This document shows positions 14,845-26,777 of a DNA stretch of 64,000 bases, one piece after another (within the stretch, counting starts at the first letter, position 1; each line of letters opens with the position of its first letter). The translations under genes were made by a program, and so were the position numbers. The stretch comes from Thamnidium elegans (Eukaryota > Mucoromycota > Mucoromycetes > Mucorales > Mucoraceae): assembly GCA_025201345.1 (NCBI GenBank), contig JAIXMG010000044.1, forward strand, positions 62,001 to 126,000, read 5' to 3'. Below the pieces are notes generated by a model. That model worked only from the letters and a program-made list of their open reading frames with translations, did not search any database and had not been told where the DNA came from.

Positions 14845-15073
14845 ATAATTAGAAGAAAAAGAAAAAGAAGAAAGTAAAGAAAAAGAAAAAAGAAATAATT
14901 TAGACAGTTTTTAATTTTAAAGGGAAAAATTGTATGGAAATCAGGTGTCGTTGATGTTTGAACCGTACTGTTAGTAAATGACGTGGTTCACGTATTATAA
15001 ATTATCTTCAGCCTAAAGGAAGAAGAAGAAGTATGCATTAAACTTTATTTTGGCGCGCGAGAACATAGTGGCA

Positions 15074-15116
<43 letters not shown>

Positions 15117-15823
15117 CTCTTATTACGAACTACAGTTTTTTTTTATCTTTTTTTTTTTATATATATTTATACATAATTTAGTTTAGTAATTTGGGCTTTA
15201 ATATGTACGCTTCCAGTATGTATGATGGTGGTTATTTCATCCCTTATTTTTGACTGCCTCCGTGTCTATTTGTATATCATGAAAAAGATAATTTTACCAC
15301 TTTTAAATGATATCTTTTAAGTGTATTCAACTAATTTAATCAGTTTATATTATCATTATCCAGATTTGGTCAGATAACTTGCTAAAAAAGTTTTTTTTCT
15401 GGTTCAAAAATGAACTGATAGGATTCCTCTTTTCCCTCTTTTGGAAAATCCAAAGTGTTTCATAAGTGAGGGAATGAGATCCACAGCTTAAATAATGGGG
15501 GGGGGTACAACTAAGTAATTATAGCATTATGTATTCCCACAGTACGTAGAAAACTTTTTTTTTTTTTTTTTTTTTTTTTCGTCTTCATTTTCCCCCCTGC
15601 TAGTAAGCAACAACTATTATTAATGTGCGAACGACGATCGGTTTTTATGGTAACACCTGATACAACACAACAACAACAACAAAAAGATTTTCATAAAAAA
15701 AGGATAGGCGTCAAAAATCACACGTCGGATTTAAAGATAAATTTGAAATGTGTTACTATGGAAACGGAAAGCATTCCGTTTATTTTATGCAAAGTATCAC
15801 ATGATTGTCAAAGTAGTATAATT
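14845..15823. other. Intergenic with a 41-nt poly(T) tract
   Basis: Upstream region of the forkhead gene and 3' flank of TIM50. It contains poly-T at 15076-15116 (41 T), a second T run near 15555-15579 and a G run near 15497. The small frame at 15623-15865 overlaps the TIM50 3' end and has no features. Confidence 0.5.
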
Positions 15824-17437
15824 TTATTGTTGTTCAGGAGAAGATTGAGGAGGAGGAGGAGCTAAAGGTTGGCCCGATGCTGCTTGTGTCATCAAATCCC
15901 AAACTGACATTTTCATTTCCTTCATCATTTCCATTTGTCTTTCCATATCTTGTGCCATTGCTTCTTCTTGAGTCTTCTTTTGTTGCTCAAATTCAGAAGC
16001 AAATGTTTCTCTAACATGCTTTCTCATTTGTTCCAAATAAGTAGGTGGAGGTCCTTCAACTTCAGCAGGGCTTGAGCCACCACCTAAAATAGAGCCTAAA
16101 TTACGCTTGGTCTTTTTAGACTTTTGTTCTTCCTCCCATTGTAATCTATGCATTCTATTCATTTCTTGTTCACGTTTAGCCCATTCAATAGGAATATATT
16201 CTCCTTCAAAACTCTTTAATACAGGTCTAATATCCTCTGGTGTGGTCAAAGCAACAGCTAAAAAAATAAATAAAAATATTGTTAAATCAATCCATCATCT
16301 TCTTGTGTCCTTTTGCCCCTACCTTCCAAGAAAGGAATATATTCTAAAAGGCCCTGATCCTTTACTTCTCCCTTCCAAGGCTTCAAAGCAATACCGTTTT
16401 CAGGTTGCAAACTGAAAGATTCAGGGTTAGAATCCATAATAATGACCTTGCTTAAATCACGGTTCAAATGAGATAAATCCTTAACATATTTTCCATCAAC
16501 GTAACGTGTAGCTTCACGGTAAAGTCTATACATGGCATATTGGTAAGGATCGAGTTTATCCAAAAGAGGCAAAGCATTCTGATATCAAAATATGGTTTTA
16601 GTTGTCAATGTATTTGTTTATATTTATATATACTCACCAAAGAGGGTTGAGAGGTGAAAATAACAATTTCGTAGAATTGAGAGAGATAAGAAAGGAAATA
16701 GTCTACACCAGGTCTCTTTGCGTGACGCCAGCCATGCTCTTTCTATATAACCGTCTAAGTAACCTCAAATAATAATAATAGTAATAAATTTACTTACGTC
16801 CCAGGTGGAATAAACCAAGGTCTCATCCAAATTAATAACCAAGGTGTATGCACGACGGTATGGCTCAGGTAAAGGCTCAGGAAGAAGCTTGTCCCACATA
16901 GGATCACTCATACCTTGTTGGAATTCATTGAAGCGATCACGACAGCGGCTATAAGCAGCACAAAGTGGGTTATCCTCAACGTACTATAATAACAATTATT
17001 TTTCTGTCCTATCACATAAAATAATATTCCTTTTTACCTTGTCTTCTCTTCCATCCTCAAAAGGGCGACCTTATATACATGTTAAAAACACTTTTTTAAA
17101 ACTCGACATTCTTTTTTTTTTTTTTTTTTTTTTTTTTTCATTTTCGTAACTTACCGAAATAGAACAAAGTACCAAGACCGAGACCAGTAATGGCGCCAGT
17201 AGCTAAAGCAATTTCCTTATACTTGTTGTCCTTTTCACCTTTTGCTTTCAAAGGCTTTTTGTCGCTTTTAGGAAGAGTGGCTTTTCCCTTCGTGGTTCCT
17301 ATCTTTTGGGCCAAAGCTTCTTCAGCTAACTTGTGAGCAGAAGAAGGACCGGCGGGCTTCTCAGGAGTAGAAGTATAAGTTCTCTTTAAAGCAGCAGAGG
17401 CTGTCTTTTGCAAACGCAATGCAGTTCTACTAAACAT
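15824..17437 (-). CDS. TIM50: Mitochondrial import inner membrane translocase subunit TIM50
   Basis: Six exons on the minus strand: 17437-17155, 17069-17038 (32 nt), 16983-16798, 16742-16638, 16578-16323, 16257-15824, about 431 residues. The N-terminus [19 protein letters not shown] is an Arg/Lys-rich mitochondrial presequence. A membrane segment ([19 protein letters not shown]) follows at about residues 77-95. The intermembrane-space part is an FCP1-like domain: [55 protein letters not shown], and [19 protein letters not shown]. The phosphatase motif DxDxT is replaced by NLDET, as is usual in Tim50. It is the presequence receptor of the TIM23 complex. The C-terminal tail is a charged Met/Glu/Gln-rich helix ending in Pro-rich sequence. 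Confidence 0.95.
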
Positions 17438-18758
17438 TTTTTTTTTAAAAAAGAAAGAAGTAAAACAAAACCACGCTCCCAGCCAAAATTGACGTATTAT
17501 GCTTGAACTATGGAAAATGGGTAAATATTGAGTGGCTTGTCCCCCTTACTCTCCATGCCGGGGTATAATTGATTTAAATTTCCGCTGAAGAGAAGTACGC
17601 AAGAATCCAATTCTTAATAAACGAAACCGTCATAGAAGCCAGTAAGATAAATGGGTATGATATAGATGTAATTATGGCCAAATGAATTTAAAGGAAGTTT
17701 ACCAAAATATACAGTTGAACCGCTTGCTACGGTAATCTGCGATTCTCCTGCTCTCAATACAGATTTTAGTAACTTATTTTAAGAACAGCATATCAAGGCT
17801 ATACATGGCGCTCGTGGAGCTCAAGATCACCACAAATTTTAAGAACATGTGGGATAATAAAAAAAGTCATAAATAAATTGCTGGATAAACTGCTCATTGT
17901 TTTACTCCGTTTACACTTGGCACCTAAAAGAGAAGTTATACGACGACAAAAAATTTCCAGTAACTCAGGAAAAAAAAAAGCATTCAAAAAACTACGCCCA
18001 TTATATTCTACGTACTGAAAAAAAGAAGCTTAAAAAATACCAACAGATTTAGAACGCCAGAAATGGTCTATAACAATCGAAAAGGCTAAAATTAGGATAA
18101 TTAGATTGAAAATTTTTTACAGGTAAATTAAAATTTTTTACTATTGTATCATCTACAATGTTTTTTTTAGCAACAGGAATCTGCTTCTATTAGGCTGAAA
18201 AGCTCTTCTCATTGCTTAGTTGAAAGTGAGTAAATCAATTCATCCAAAGATGCACCAAGAAGAAGGGTTGGCCAATTGAAGAACGTTACAAAATATCTGA
18301 TATTTTCGAAGGATGTCATATCTAAAGACCAGCTTTTAGATGCTACTGCCGAAGAAATTTCTGTTTGTTTACTGATCAGCAATACTTTAAAAAAGTTCAT
18401 ACCAGCTAGTGACTGTTTCGTTTTTGGGCGATTTAATGTTGCTCGAGAAGTACATAGTATCACTAAAATAAAAAAGAGTTCGGAAATAAAGTTACTATAA
18501 GAAGCGATCGAAATAAACATATGGAAGGAATAATATTTATTAAAAGCACATTTATTTGATATATCACATTTCTTAAATCTAATTTATTTGCTCGATGTTC
18601 CTTTTAAATACAACTGTGCATGTATACTTTTTATTTTATTTTTTATTTCTCGGATCCATTAAGTTAGTTTGAAGTGTTTCTTTATTAATTTGATACCACT
18701 TTTTTTTTTGTTCTTATTTTTTTTTTTTGCTCGCTGTAACTAGCGTAATTTAATCGCC
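17438..18758. other. Intergenic, upstream of FKS; possible decayed sequence
   Basis: No supported gene. A + frame at about 18200-18500 has ordinary-looking protein composition (for example DQLLDATAEEISVCLLISN), but it has no start context and is preceded by a stop. It may be a mobile-element remnant, which I cannot classify. T-rich stretches at 18697-18728 lie in the FKS promoter. Confidence 0.4.
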
Positions 18759-18998
18759 ATGGAAGAAAATATAGCACCGACAGATAAAAATAATTTGACA
18801 ACAGATGCCCGTAGACCATCCTATTCTGCTCCAACACTCGGAACTAATGATACATCCTCTTCATCATCTGATTTCTCTAATATCAAAGAGTCATCACAGG
18901 ATATAAACTCAAAACAAAAGCATCATCGTCATGAAAAATCACATAAAGATTTCCCTGAAATTCGGGCATATTATGCGAAGTAATGATTTCTATCAGTA

Positions 18999-19038
<40 letters not shown>

Positions 19039-22000
19039 AACAAAGATTTTATATAGTATAGCAAAAGATGGTACGTCAGTAGATAATATCAGTACTGAAT
19101 CATTTTCTTCAAATATTTTAAAAAAGCAAGACGAAATATCGCCTTATTCAGAACCTTCATTAAAAATTCCTACCTCTCTTCCTGTCGCACCGGTTTCTGA
19201 ACGTAAGGAATGTTATCTATACTATTTTATTTATTTGTTAATTTTTTTTTTTTCGTTTCTTTTTAGCTGATATCAGAAACATTGAGCATAGAGATATTTA
19301 TACGAAAAACGTTCATTCAACTGAATTTCCTCCAAGATACTTATCTTCAATACCCATCAATAACAGTCTAAACTCGTTTACACCATCGTCATTACAACAA
19401 CAACAACAACAACAACATCAACAGCAGCAGCAACCCATTTATCAAGATAACACAGGTGTTTTTGAAGTAGACCTTTTAGCCGCTTTATCAGACGGCGATG
19501 ACGGTAGATACACGCGATATGCTTCATCTGCCGATTCTATGCTGGCTTTGATTGAAAGTAGAAAGTACAACGGAACAAAAGCTTTAACAGCTGGAGTCAA
19601 CGATAGCCAAGCATCTATTCAAACCAATGTCAGCAATAATAATATAAATGCCTTACATGGCTATGGAACTGCCGACTGTCCTTATCCTGCTTGGGGTCCC
19701 GAAGATGCTATTCCCGTCACCTATAAAGAACTCGAAACTACATTTATAGCCATTGGTAAAAAGTTTGGATTTCAACACGATAGTGTCAGAAATATGATTG
19801 AACACTTAATGATTATGCTGGACTCACGTGCCTCGCGTATTACACCTCAGTTAGCACTAGATACGTTACATGCGGATTACATTGGTGGTGACAACGCTAA
19901 TTATCGTAAATGGTACTTCGCATCTCAAATGGATATGTACGAACAAACCGAACAAGAGAAGTTGCTTGCAGCCGATATTGGTGACGAACACGAACAATTA
20001 CGACGTACGGAGGAGAAATGGATGCTGCGTATGCGAAACTTGACAAACCACGAAAAATTGCGTGATTTGGCCTTGTATCTTTTATTATGGGGAGAAGCGG
20101 CCCCAGTTCGTTTTACGCCTGAAACGTTATGTTTTATTTACAAAGTGGCGTATGACTATTACTGCCACGTAGAAAACCAAGTAACAGAAGATGTGCCTGA
20201 AGGCACTTACTTGGATGGGGTCGTTACACCTTTGTATAATTTTTTTAGGGATCAAACATATGTTTTAGCAAACGGTAAATACGCAAAACGAGAAAAAGAT
20301 CATGACCGAGTCATCGGATATGATGATGTCAATCAATTCTTTTGGCATTCGAGTTGTTATGATCGAATTTTGGTAGGAGAGCAAGGCAATAAGCCAAACA
20401 AGGAAAATACACTAGGAAGGCTACCACCGGAAGACCGTTACAATGCTCTTCGATCTGTTAATTGGAAAAAAACGTTTACAAAGACTTACAAGGAAAAGCG
20501 TAGCTGGATGCATGCCTCCATTAATTTTTCTCGCGTTTGGGTTATTCATATTGTTACTTTTTGGTACTATATTATGGCAAATGCTTACTCTCTCTACTTG
20601 AATGTAGACAAGGAAGTTGCGAAAGAAGAAGTTGCTGTTCAAATATCAATTGTTGCTCTTGGTGGTGTCGTTGCATGTTTTTTGGTGCTTGTAGGCTCTT
20701 GTGCAGAGTTAGCTTACTTGCCTGTAAGTTGGCATAACTCAAAATATGTATTAAGGCGCATCGTATTTTTGTTTATTCTTATGATCATCAACGCTGGTCC
20801 CTCATTTTACTGTATTGTATTAGATAGGGTGAGCTGGATATCAAAAATAGTGGCCATTGTTCAACTATTAGTCAGTATTGCGACTACCCTCTTCTTATCT
20901 ATTGTACCGTCATCTCGACTTTTTATGAGAAAATCACAGCATACACGAGAGGAGCTGGCTAATGAAAGTTTTACTGCTAATTTTCCTCCATTGAAAAGAA
21001 TTGATCGTATCATGTCTATTTGTTTATGGATCTGTGTATTTTCTTGTAAACTATTGGAATCGTATTTTTTCTTGGCGTTATCTTTCAAAGATCCTCTTAC
21101 TGTTATTAGTACAATGAATATTATCAACTGTCATGACAGGTTGATCGGATCTATGGTTTGTGAACAAATGCCTCGTATTACAATTGCAATCATGTTTCTG
21201 ATGGATTTGGTTCTCTATTTCTTGGATACCTATCTCTGGTACATTATTTGGAACACCGCATTTTCTGTTTCTAGATCATTTTATCTTGGTATCTCTATCT
21301 GGTCACCCTGGAGGAATATATTTGCTAGTTTACCAAAAAGAATTTTTGTAAAGCTATTGGCTACACCTGACATTCAAGTAAAATATAAGCCCAAAGTTTT
21401 ATGTTCTCAGATTTGGAACGCAATTGTTATCACCATGTATCGCGAACATCTAATTACTGTCGATCATGCTCAGCGTATGTTATATCAACAGGTAAAACTC
21501 ATCTGGTTTTGTGTGTGTGTGTGTGTGTTTTAAACAAAGTTACTAACCTAATAAACAACAAATAGGAAGTGAACCCTTTGGATGGGCAACGTACGTTAAA
21601 GGCCCCTACTTTTTTTGTCACACAAGAGGACACTTCATTCAAAACAGAGTATTTCCCTCAACACGGAGAAGCTGAACGTCGTATTCATTTCTTTGCACAA
21701 AGTTTAACAACACCTATGCCACCGTCACACCCTGTCGAATGTATGCCAACATTCACTGTTTTAACCGTAAGTTTTTTTTTTTCGTATCGTACAAATATTT
21801 TTAATTAATGTATATTTGTTTGTTTAGCCTCATTACGGAGAAAAAATTTTATTATCGCTCAGAGAAATTATCCGTGAAGAGGATAATAGCACTCGAGTTA
21901 CGCTATTAGAATACTTGAAACAGTTACACACAGTCGAATGGGATAATTTTGTAAAGGACACTAAAATGTTGGTAGAAGATGAAGGAAGAAACAGTATGGG

Positions 22001-24959
22001 AGCAAGACATCAAACTAGTGATTCTGATTTATCCGGTGCTTGTAACGCGGAAAAAGAGTTAGTTAAAAGTGATATTGATGATTTACCATTTTACTGCATT
22101 GGTTTCAAATCTTCCAAGCCCGAATATACTCTACGTACTCGTATATGGGCTTCTCTTCGTGCACAAACCTTATATCGTACTGTTTCTGGTTTTATGAATT
22201 ACAAGAAAGCTATTAAATTATTATACCGTGTAGAAAACCCCGAAACCGTTCGTTTGTATCAAGGCGATAAGGAAAATCTTGATCAGGACCTCGATCGTTT
22301 AGCTAGACGTAAATTTAAATTCTTGGTTGCAATGCAACGGTATGCGAAATTTAACCCCAGCGAAGCAGAGGATGCCGAGTTTTTATTCAAAGCTTTCCCA
22401 GAACTTCAAGTAGCCTATATCGACGAAGTACCACCGGCGGAAGAAGGTGGCGAAATTACTTATTATTCCGCTCTTATTGACGGATTCTCTGAAATTAACG
22501 AAGCAGGTAAACGTGTGCCTCGTTACCGCGTTCGATTGCCCGGTAATCCTATTTTAGGTGACGGTAAATCCGATAATCAAAATCATGCCATTATTTTTTA
22601 CCGAGGTGAATTTTTACAGTTGATTGATGCTAACCAGGATAATTATCTTGAAGAATGTCTAAAAATTAGAAACGTACTTGGTGAATTTGAAACTTTAGAG
22701 CCTTCTCACATATCACCTTATTCTGCTGCTTATCAAAAATCCAAGAGTTCTCCCGTAGCTATTGTTGGTGCTCGTGAATATATCTTTTCCGAAAATGTCG
22801 GTGTACTTGGTGATGTTGCTGCTGGTAAGGAACAAACTTTTGGTACTTTGACACAACGTATTATGGCTAAGATTGGCGGTAAATTACATTACGGTCATCC
22901 TGATTTCTTGAATGCTATCTTTATGAATACAAGAGGCGGTGTCTCTAAAGCTCAAAAGGGTCTTCACTTGAACGAAGATATTTACGCGGGTATGAACGCT
23001 TTTACTCGAGGCGGTCGTATCAAACATACGGAGTACTTTCAATGCGGTAAAGGTCGAGATTTAGGTTTTGGTTCAATCTTGAACTTTACAACAAAGATTG
23101 GTACAGGTATGGGCGAACAAATGTTATCGCGTGAATACTATTACATTGGCACACAGTTACCGTTGGATCGTTTCTTAACATTTTATTATGCTCATCCCGG
23201 TTTTCACATTAACAATATCTTTATTATGATGTCTGTTCAGATGTTCATGTTGGCTATTTTGTTTATTAGTGCAATGGGTGCTACTTTAACTATATGTGAG
23301 TACAATGCAGATGCGCCTCCAGAAGCACCATTGATTCCTGAAGGCTGTTATAATCTGGTACCTATCTTTGATTGGGTAAAACGTTGTATTCTGTCTATTT
23401 TCGTAGTATTCTTTGCTGCATTCTTGCCATTATTTTTACAAGAATTGACTGAAAGAGGATTCTGGCGAAGTTTAACTCGTATGGGTCGTCACTTTATTTC
23501 GTTATCTCCATTATTTGAAATTTTTGTCACCCAAATATATACAAACTCTGTTCTAGAAAATTTGGTATATGGTGGTGCTATGTACATTGGTACAGGTCGT
23601 GGCTTTGCTACATCTCGCATTCCATTTAGTACTCTTTACTCTAGGTTCACGGGCCCCAGTATTTATATCGGTGCAAGAAATTTTGTTATCATGCTATTTG
23701 CATCTATTGCTTACTGGATACCTCATTTGTTATATTTCTGGTTTACTGTAGTTGCGCTCATGGTCTCTCCATTTGTATTTAATCCCAATCAGTTTTCTCC
23801 TATCGATTTCCTAGTAGATTATAAAGAATTTATTCGTTGGTTATCTCGGGGTAATTCAAACACGCACAAAAACTCATGGATTAATCATACTAGGTCTGCT
23901 CGAGCACGTATCACTGGTTATAAGCGCTCTTTACCTGCAGGTACAACTACCACAGTAGCCGATTTACCGCGTCTTGGATTGGGAGCTATTTTCGTATCAG
24001 AAGTCATTCTACCTCTTATCTATGCTATATTGTGTACAATTCCGTATGGTTTTATCAAGAGTTTCGATTCCGAGGATTCTACATTACCTGCAACAGGTCC
24101 TAGTCCGCTTATTCGTATAGGTGTCATGGCATTAGGTCCCATTTTAGTTAATACAGTAGGTCTCATGATATTCTTTGGTATGTCGGTGGGTATTGGTAGT
24201 ATAGTAAGTATCTGGGTAGTCAAATTTGGTTCTATTATGGCGGCATGTGCTCATGCGTGGTCTGTTATCAATGTTATCATCTTTTTTGAAGTATTTTTCA
24301 TGTTGGAGGAATGGAAATTATTAAATGTTGTGCTCGGTATTGTATCTACAGTTGGTATTCAACGTTTTGTTATCAAGTTATTGACCGTCATGTGTTTGAC
24401 TCGAGAGTTTAAACAAGATGAATCCAATCGTGGTTGGTGGACTGGCAAGTGGTATGGTCGCGGGGTAAGTCTTTTTTTTTTAAAAAAATGTTTTATTATA
24501 TGTACTAATTTTTTTTTTATGCGTAGCTTGGATGGCATGGTAAACATATAACTTTTTTATTTTTAGATATAAAAACTAAGCGCAATTCTTTACTAATATA
24601 TATGTATAGCTATCACTCAACCTGCACGAGAATTTATTTGTAAAATTATTGAAATGACAGAGTTTTCTACCGACTTTTTGTTAGGCCACGTTATCCTCTT
24701 TTTCCTTTCTTTATTTATAGTGATTCCTTACGTCAATACAGCACATTCTTTGATGCTCTTCTGGTTACGGCCTTCACAACAAATTCGGAGTCATATCTGG
24801 ACTGCAAAACAACAAAAGAAAAGAAAGCGCGTAGCCATTTGTTACGGTATCATGTTTTATAGTATATTCTTGCTATTCATAGGCCTCATAGTTGCACCCA
24901 TGATACTAGGAAAATCGTTACTCTCCGGTTTAATCGATGTTAAATCACTCCCTATTTAA
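18759..24959 (+). CDS. FKS1: 1,3-beta-glucan synthase catalytic subunit
   Basis: Seven exons: 18759-18979, 19057-19202, 19267-21491, 21566-21766, 21828-24464, 24527-24539 (13 nt) and 24610-24959, about 1930 residues, the usual size for Fks. The cytosolic N-terminal part has the FKS1 domain ([33 protein letters not shown]). A membrane block, the large central glucan synthase domain ([76 protein letters not shown]) and a C-terminal membrane block follow. It makes the beta-1,3-glucan of the wall at the plasma membrane and is the echinocandin target. Intron 1 carries a 37-nt A run. The first two exons are Ser/Gln-rich and variable, so the start is less certain than the rest. Drug hot-spot segments differ from the sensitive yeast sequences (see findings). 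Confidence 0.96.
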
Positions 24960-25460
24960 ACAGTAATAATTATTTTCCTTTCTTATTTTATATCTTTCTT
25001 AGTCTTGTAATAAAACCAACTTTTTTTCTTTAAAAAAGAAAAAAAAAAAAAAAAGTATACTTTGCTATAAAAAAAAACCATTGCGTTAGTAAATAGAGAG
25101 TCTGTGCACAAGTCCGAGGAAAAAAGATAGGTTAAAAAGAAGATTTTAGCTAATGTTGATCAAATTAACCTCCCTAATCATTGTACTTCACCTACCAAAT
25201 ACGCTTTTTTATTCCCAGATACTCGTTATATTTACATAAGAACTGATAAGCTCATAATTCACGTACAGCTCAATTATATTGTATAATACCTACATACTGC
25301 TATTTTATATTGTACAAAGCAAACAACTTCATCGCATTAACAATTCAAATATATAAGTATATATATATATATATTTTCAATCACCTGAGATTGATTGATA
25401 TCCCGAAGAGAATTTTTTGCGTTACTTTTTTTTTTTTCTTACTTGTTCTTTACATTAAAA
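24960..25460. other. Intergenic between FKS and copper-fist gene
   Basis: AT-rich, with an A run near 25038-25054 and a TA microsatellite near 25358-25372. No other feature seen. Confidence 0.5.
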
Positions 25461-26463
25461 ATGTTAATTAATGGAGAGAAATGGGCTTGTGGTAACCAAC
25501 GCATTTACTTAATAACAGAAAAAAGAATATTTAACTCATTTTAAAATAATAGAAACCTGTATAAAAGTAAGAATAAAATTATACTGACAGAAAAGGATAG
25601 TATAAATTAAAATAGTAAGTATAGGGTCACCGAGCGACTCATTGTAAACATAATGAACGTCAGTTAGTACCAATAAAGAAAAAAGGAAGGCCTTCAACAC
25701 AATGTAAACGGTGCAGAGAGCTTCGTATTGTCAGACAACTTCATGTCAAGTGTAATTGTGAAGATCAAAGTAAGTTAGTATATATATATATATATATATG
25801 AATACAAGAGTACTGAGAATAGTTTATAAAGGTCAAAAATTAAAAAAGAAAAAGGAAGTCGCAGTTGTAGTAAAAAAAAAGGCAAAAGTGGATACGTTAC
25901 GAGCAATAGCACCTAAACAAACCGCAAAAGATGTCTTACCAGTGAGCTGTTGTAAAAAGCCTGTAACCGTGGAAATTATTAAATTACCTGATTTACCAGC
26001 AAATTGTTGTAAAAAGTCAACTGCAGTGGAAACTGTTCCGTCGCCTAGTGCGCCAAAGAGTTGCTGTAAAAAAATAGTAAGGTTAGAAACTGTTCCTTTA
26101 CCAAATATACCACCTCCTTCATCTTGTTGTGGACCACCATCTAAAAACCAACAAGGTGAAACTATTCGAGTAGTTACTTGTCGTTGTGGTGATTCATGTG
26201 CATGTATTGGATGCGATGCGCACCCTTCAAGAGCAATGAAGGAAGGAAAAAAGGATGTTTATATTGGATTTGATAATCAAAATAATAATAGAAGGTTATC
26301 AATTGCAGCAATATGTTCTAGTAATACAGCTTCTGAAATGGTGGATCATCCAAGCTCAGTTTTATCCCAAGATGGTATATTATTATGTGGTTGTGGATGT
26401 GCCAAGACATTTGAAGATTGTTCTGGTTGTTTTAATGAAATATGTCAATCAGCATATTTGTAA
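25461..26463 (+). CDS. Copper-fist transcription factor (MAC1/CUF1 type)
   Basis: Proposed exons: 25461-25491, micro-exon 25553-25566 (14 nt), 25625-25769, 25823-26463, about 276 residues. The joined N-terminus is a copper-fist DNA-binding domain: MLINGEKWAC, then ETCIKGHRATHCKHNER, then KKKGRPSTQCKRCRELR and the HVKCNC end, with the zinc-binding Cys/His spacing and the GRP minor-groove motif intact. A linker has four CC modules of similar form (SCCKK, NCCKK, SCCKK, SCCGP). The C-terminus has a Cys-rich copper-sensing cluster (VTCRCGDSCACIGCDAHP) as in Cuf1/Mac1, and a last one (LLCGCGCAKTFEDCSGC). Such proteins activate copper uptake genes or detoxification genes, depending on type. All junctions are GT-AG and phase-consistent. 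The 25798 ATG lies within the predicted third intron, so it is not the start. Confidence 0.88.
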
Positions 26464-26493
26464 ATATATATATTATTTTATTAATTATAATTA

Positions 26494-26742
26494 TTAATTA
26501 TGGATACGATTATTTCTATGGGGTTGGGTTCGTGTATTAGGTGAGGGGGATCTAATATGAGGATTAGGTGATACTGATCTATGATGAATAGGCGAAGGAG
26601 ATCTACTAGTATTATAATGATATGCTTGTTGTTGTTGCTGTTGTTGTAATTGTAATTGTTGTTGCATTTGCATTTGTTGCTGCTGTTGTTGGTAGTGATG
26701 ATGATGAAGCTGTTGTTGAATATTAGGATCAAGATAACCTCT

Positions 26743-26777
<35 letters not shown>

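Noticed and set aside
18209..18520. Overlapping frames on both strands upstream of FKS
   Set aside because: The plus reading has protein-like composition, but a stop precedes it and no family was recognised; kept only as a possible remnant.
25798..26463. Start of the copper-fist gene at the 25798 ATG
   Set aside because: This would omit the whole DNA-binding domain, which is encoded by three upstream exons with consistent splice sites.
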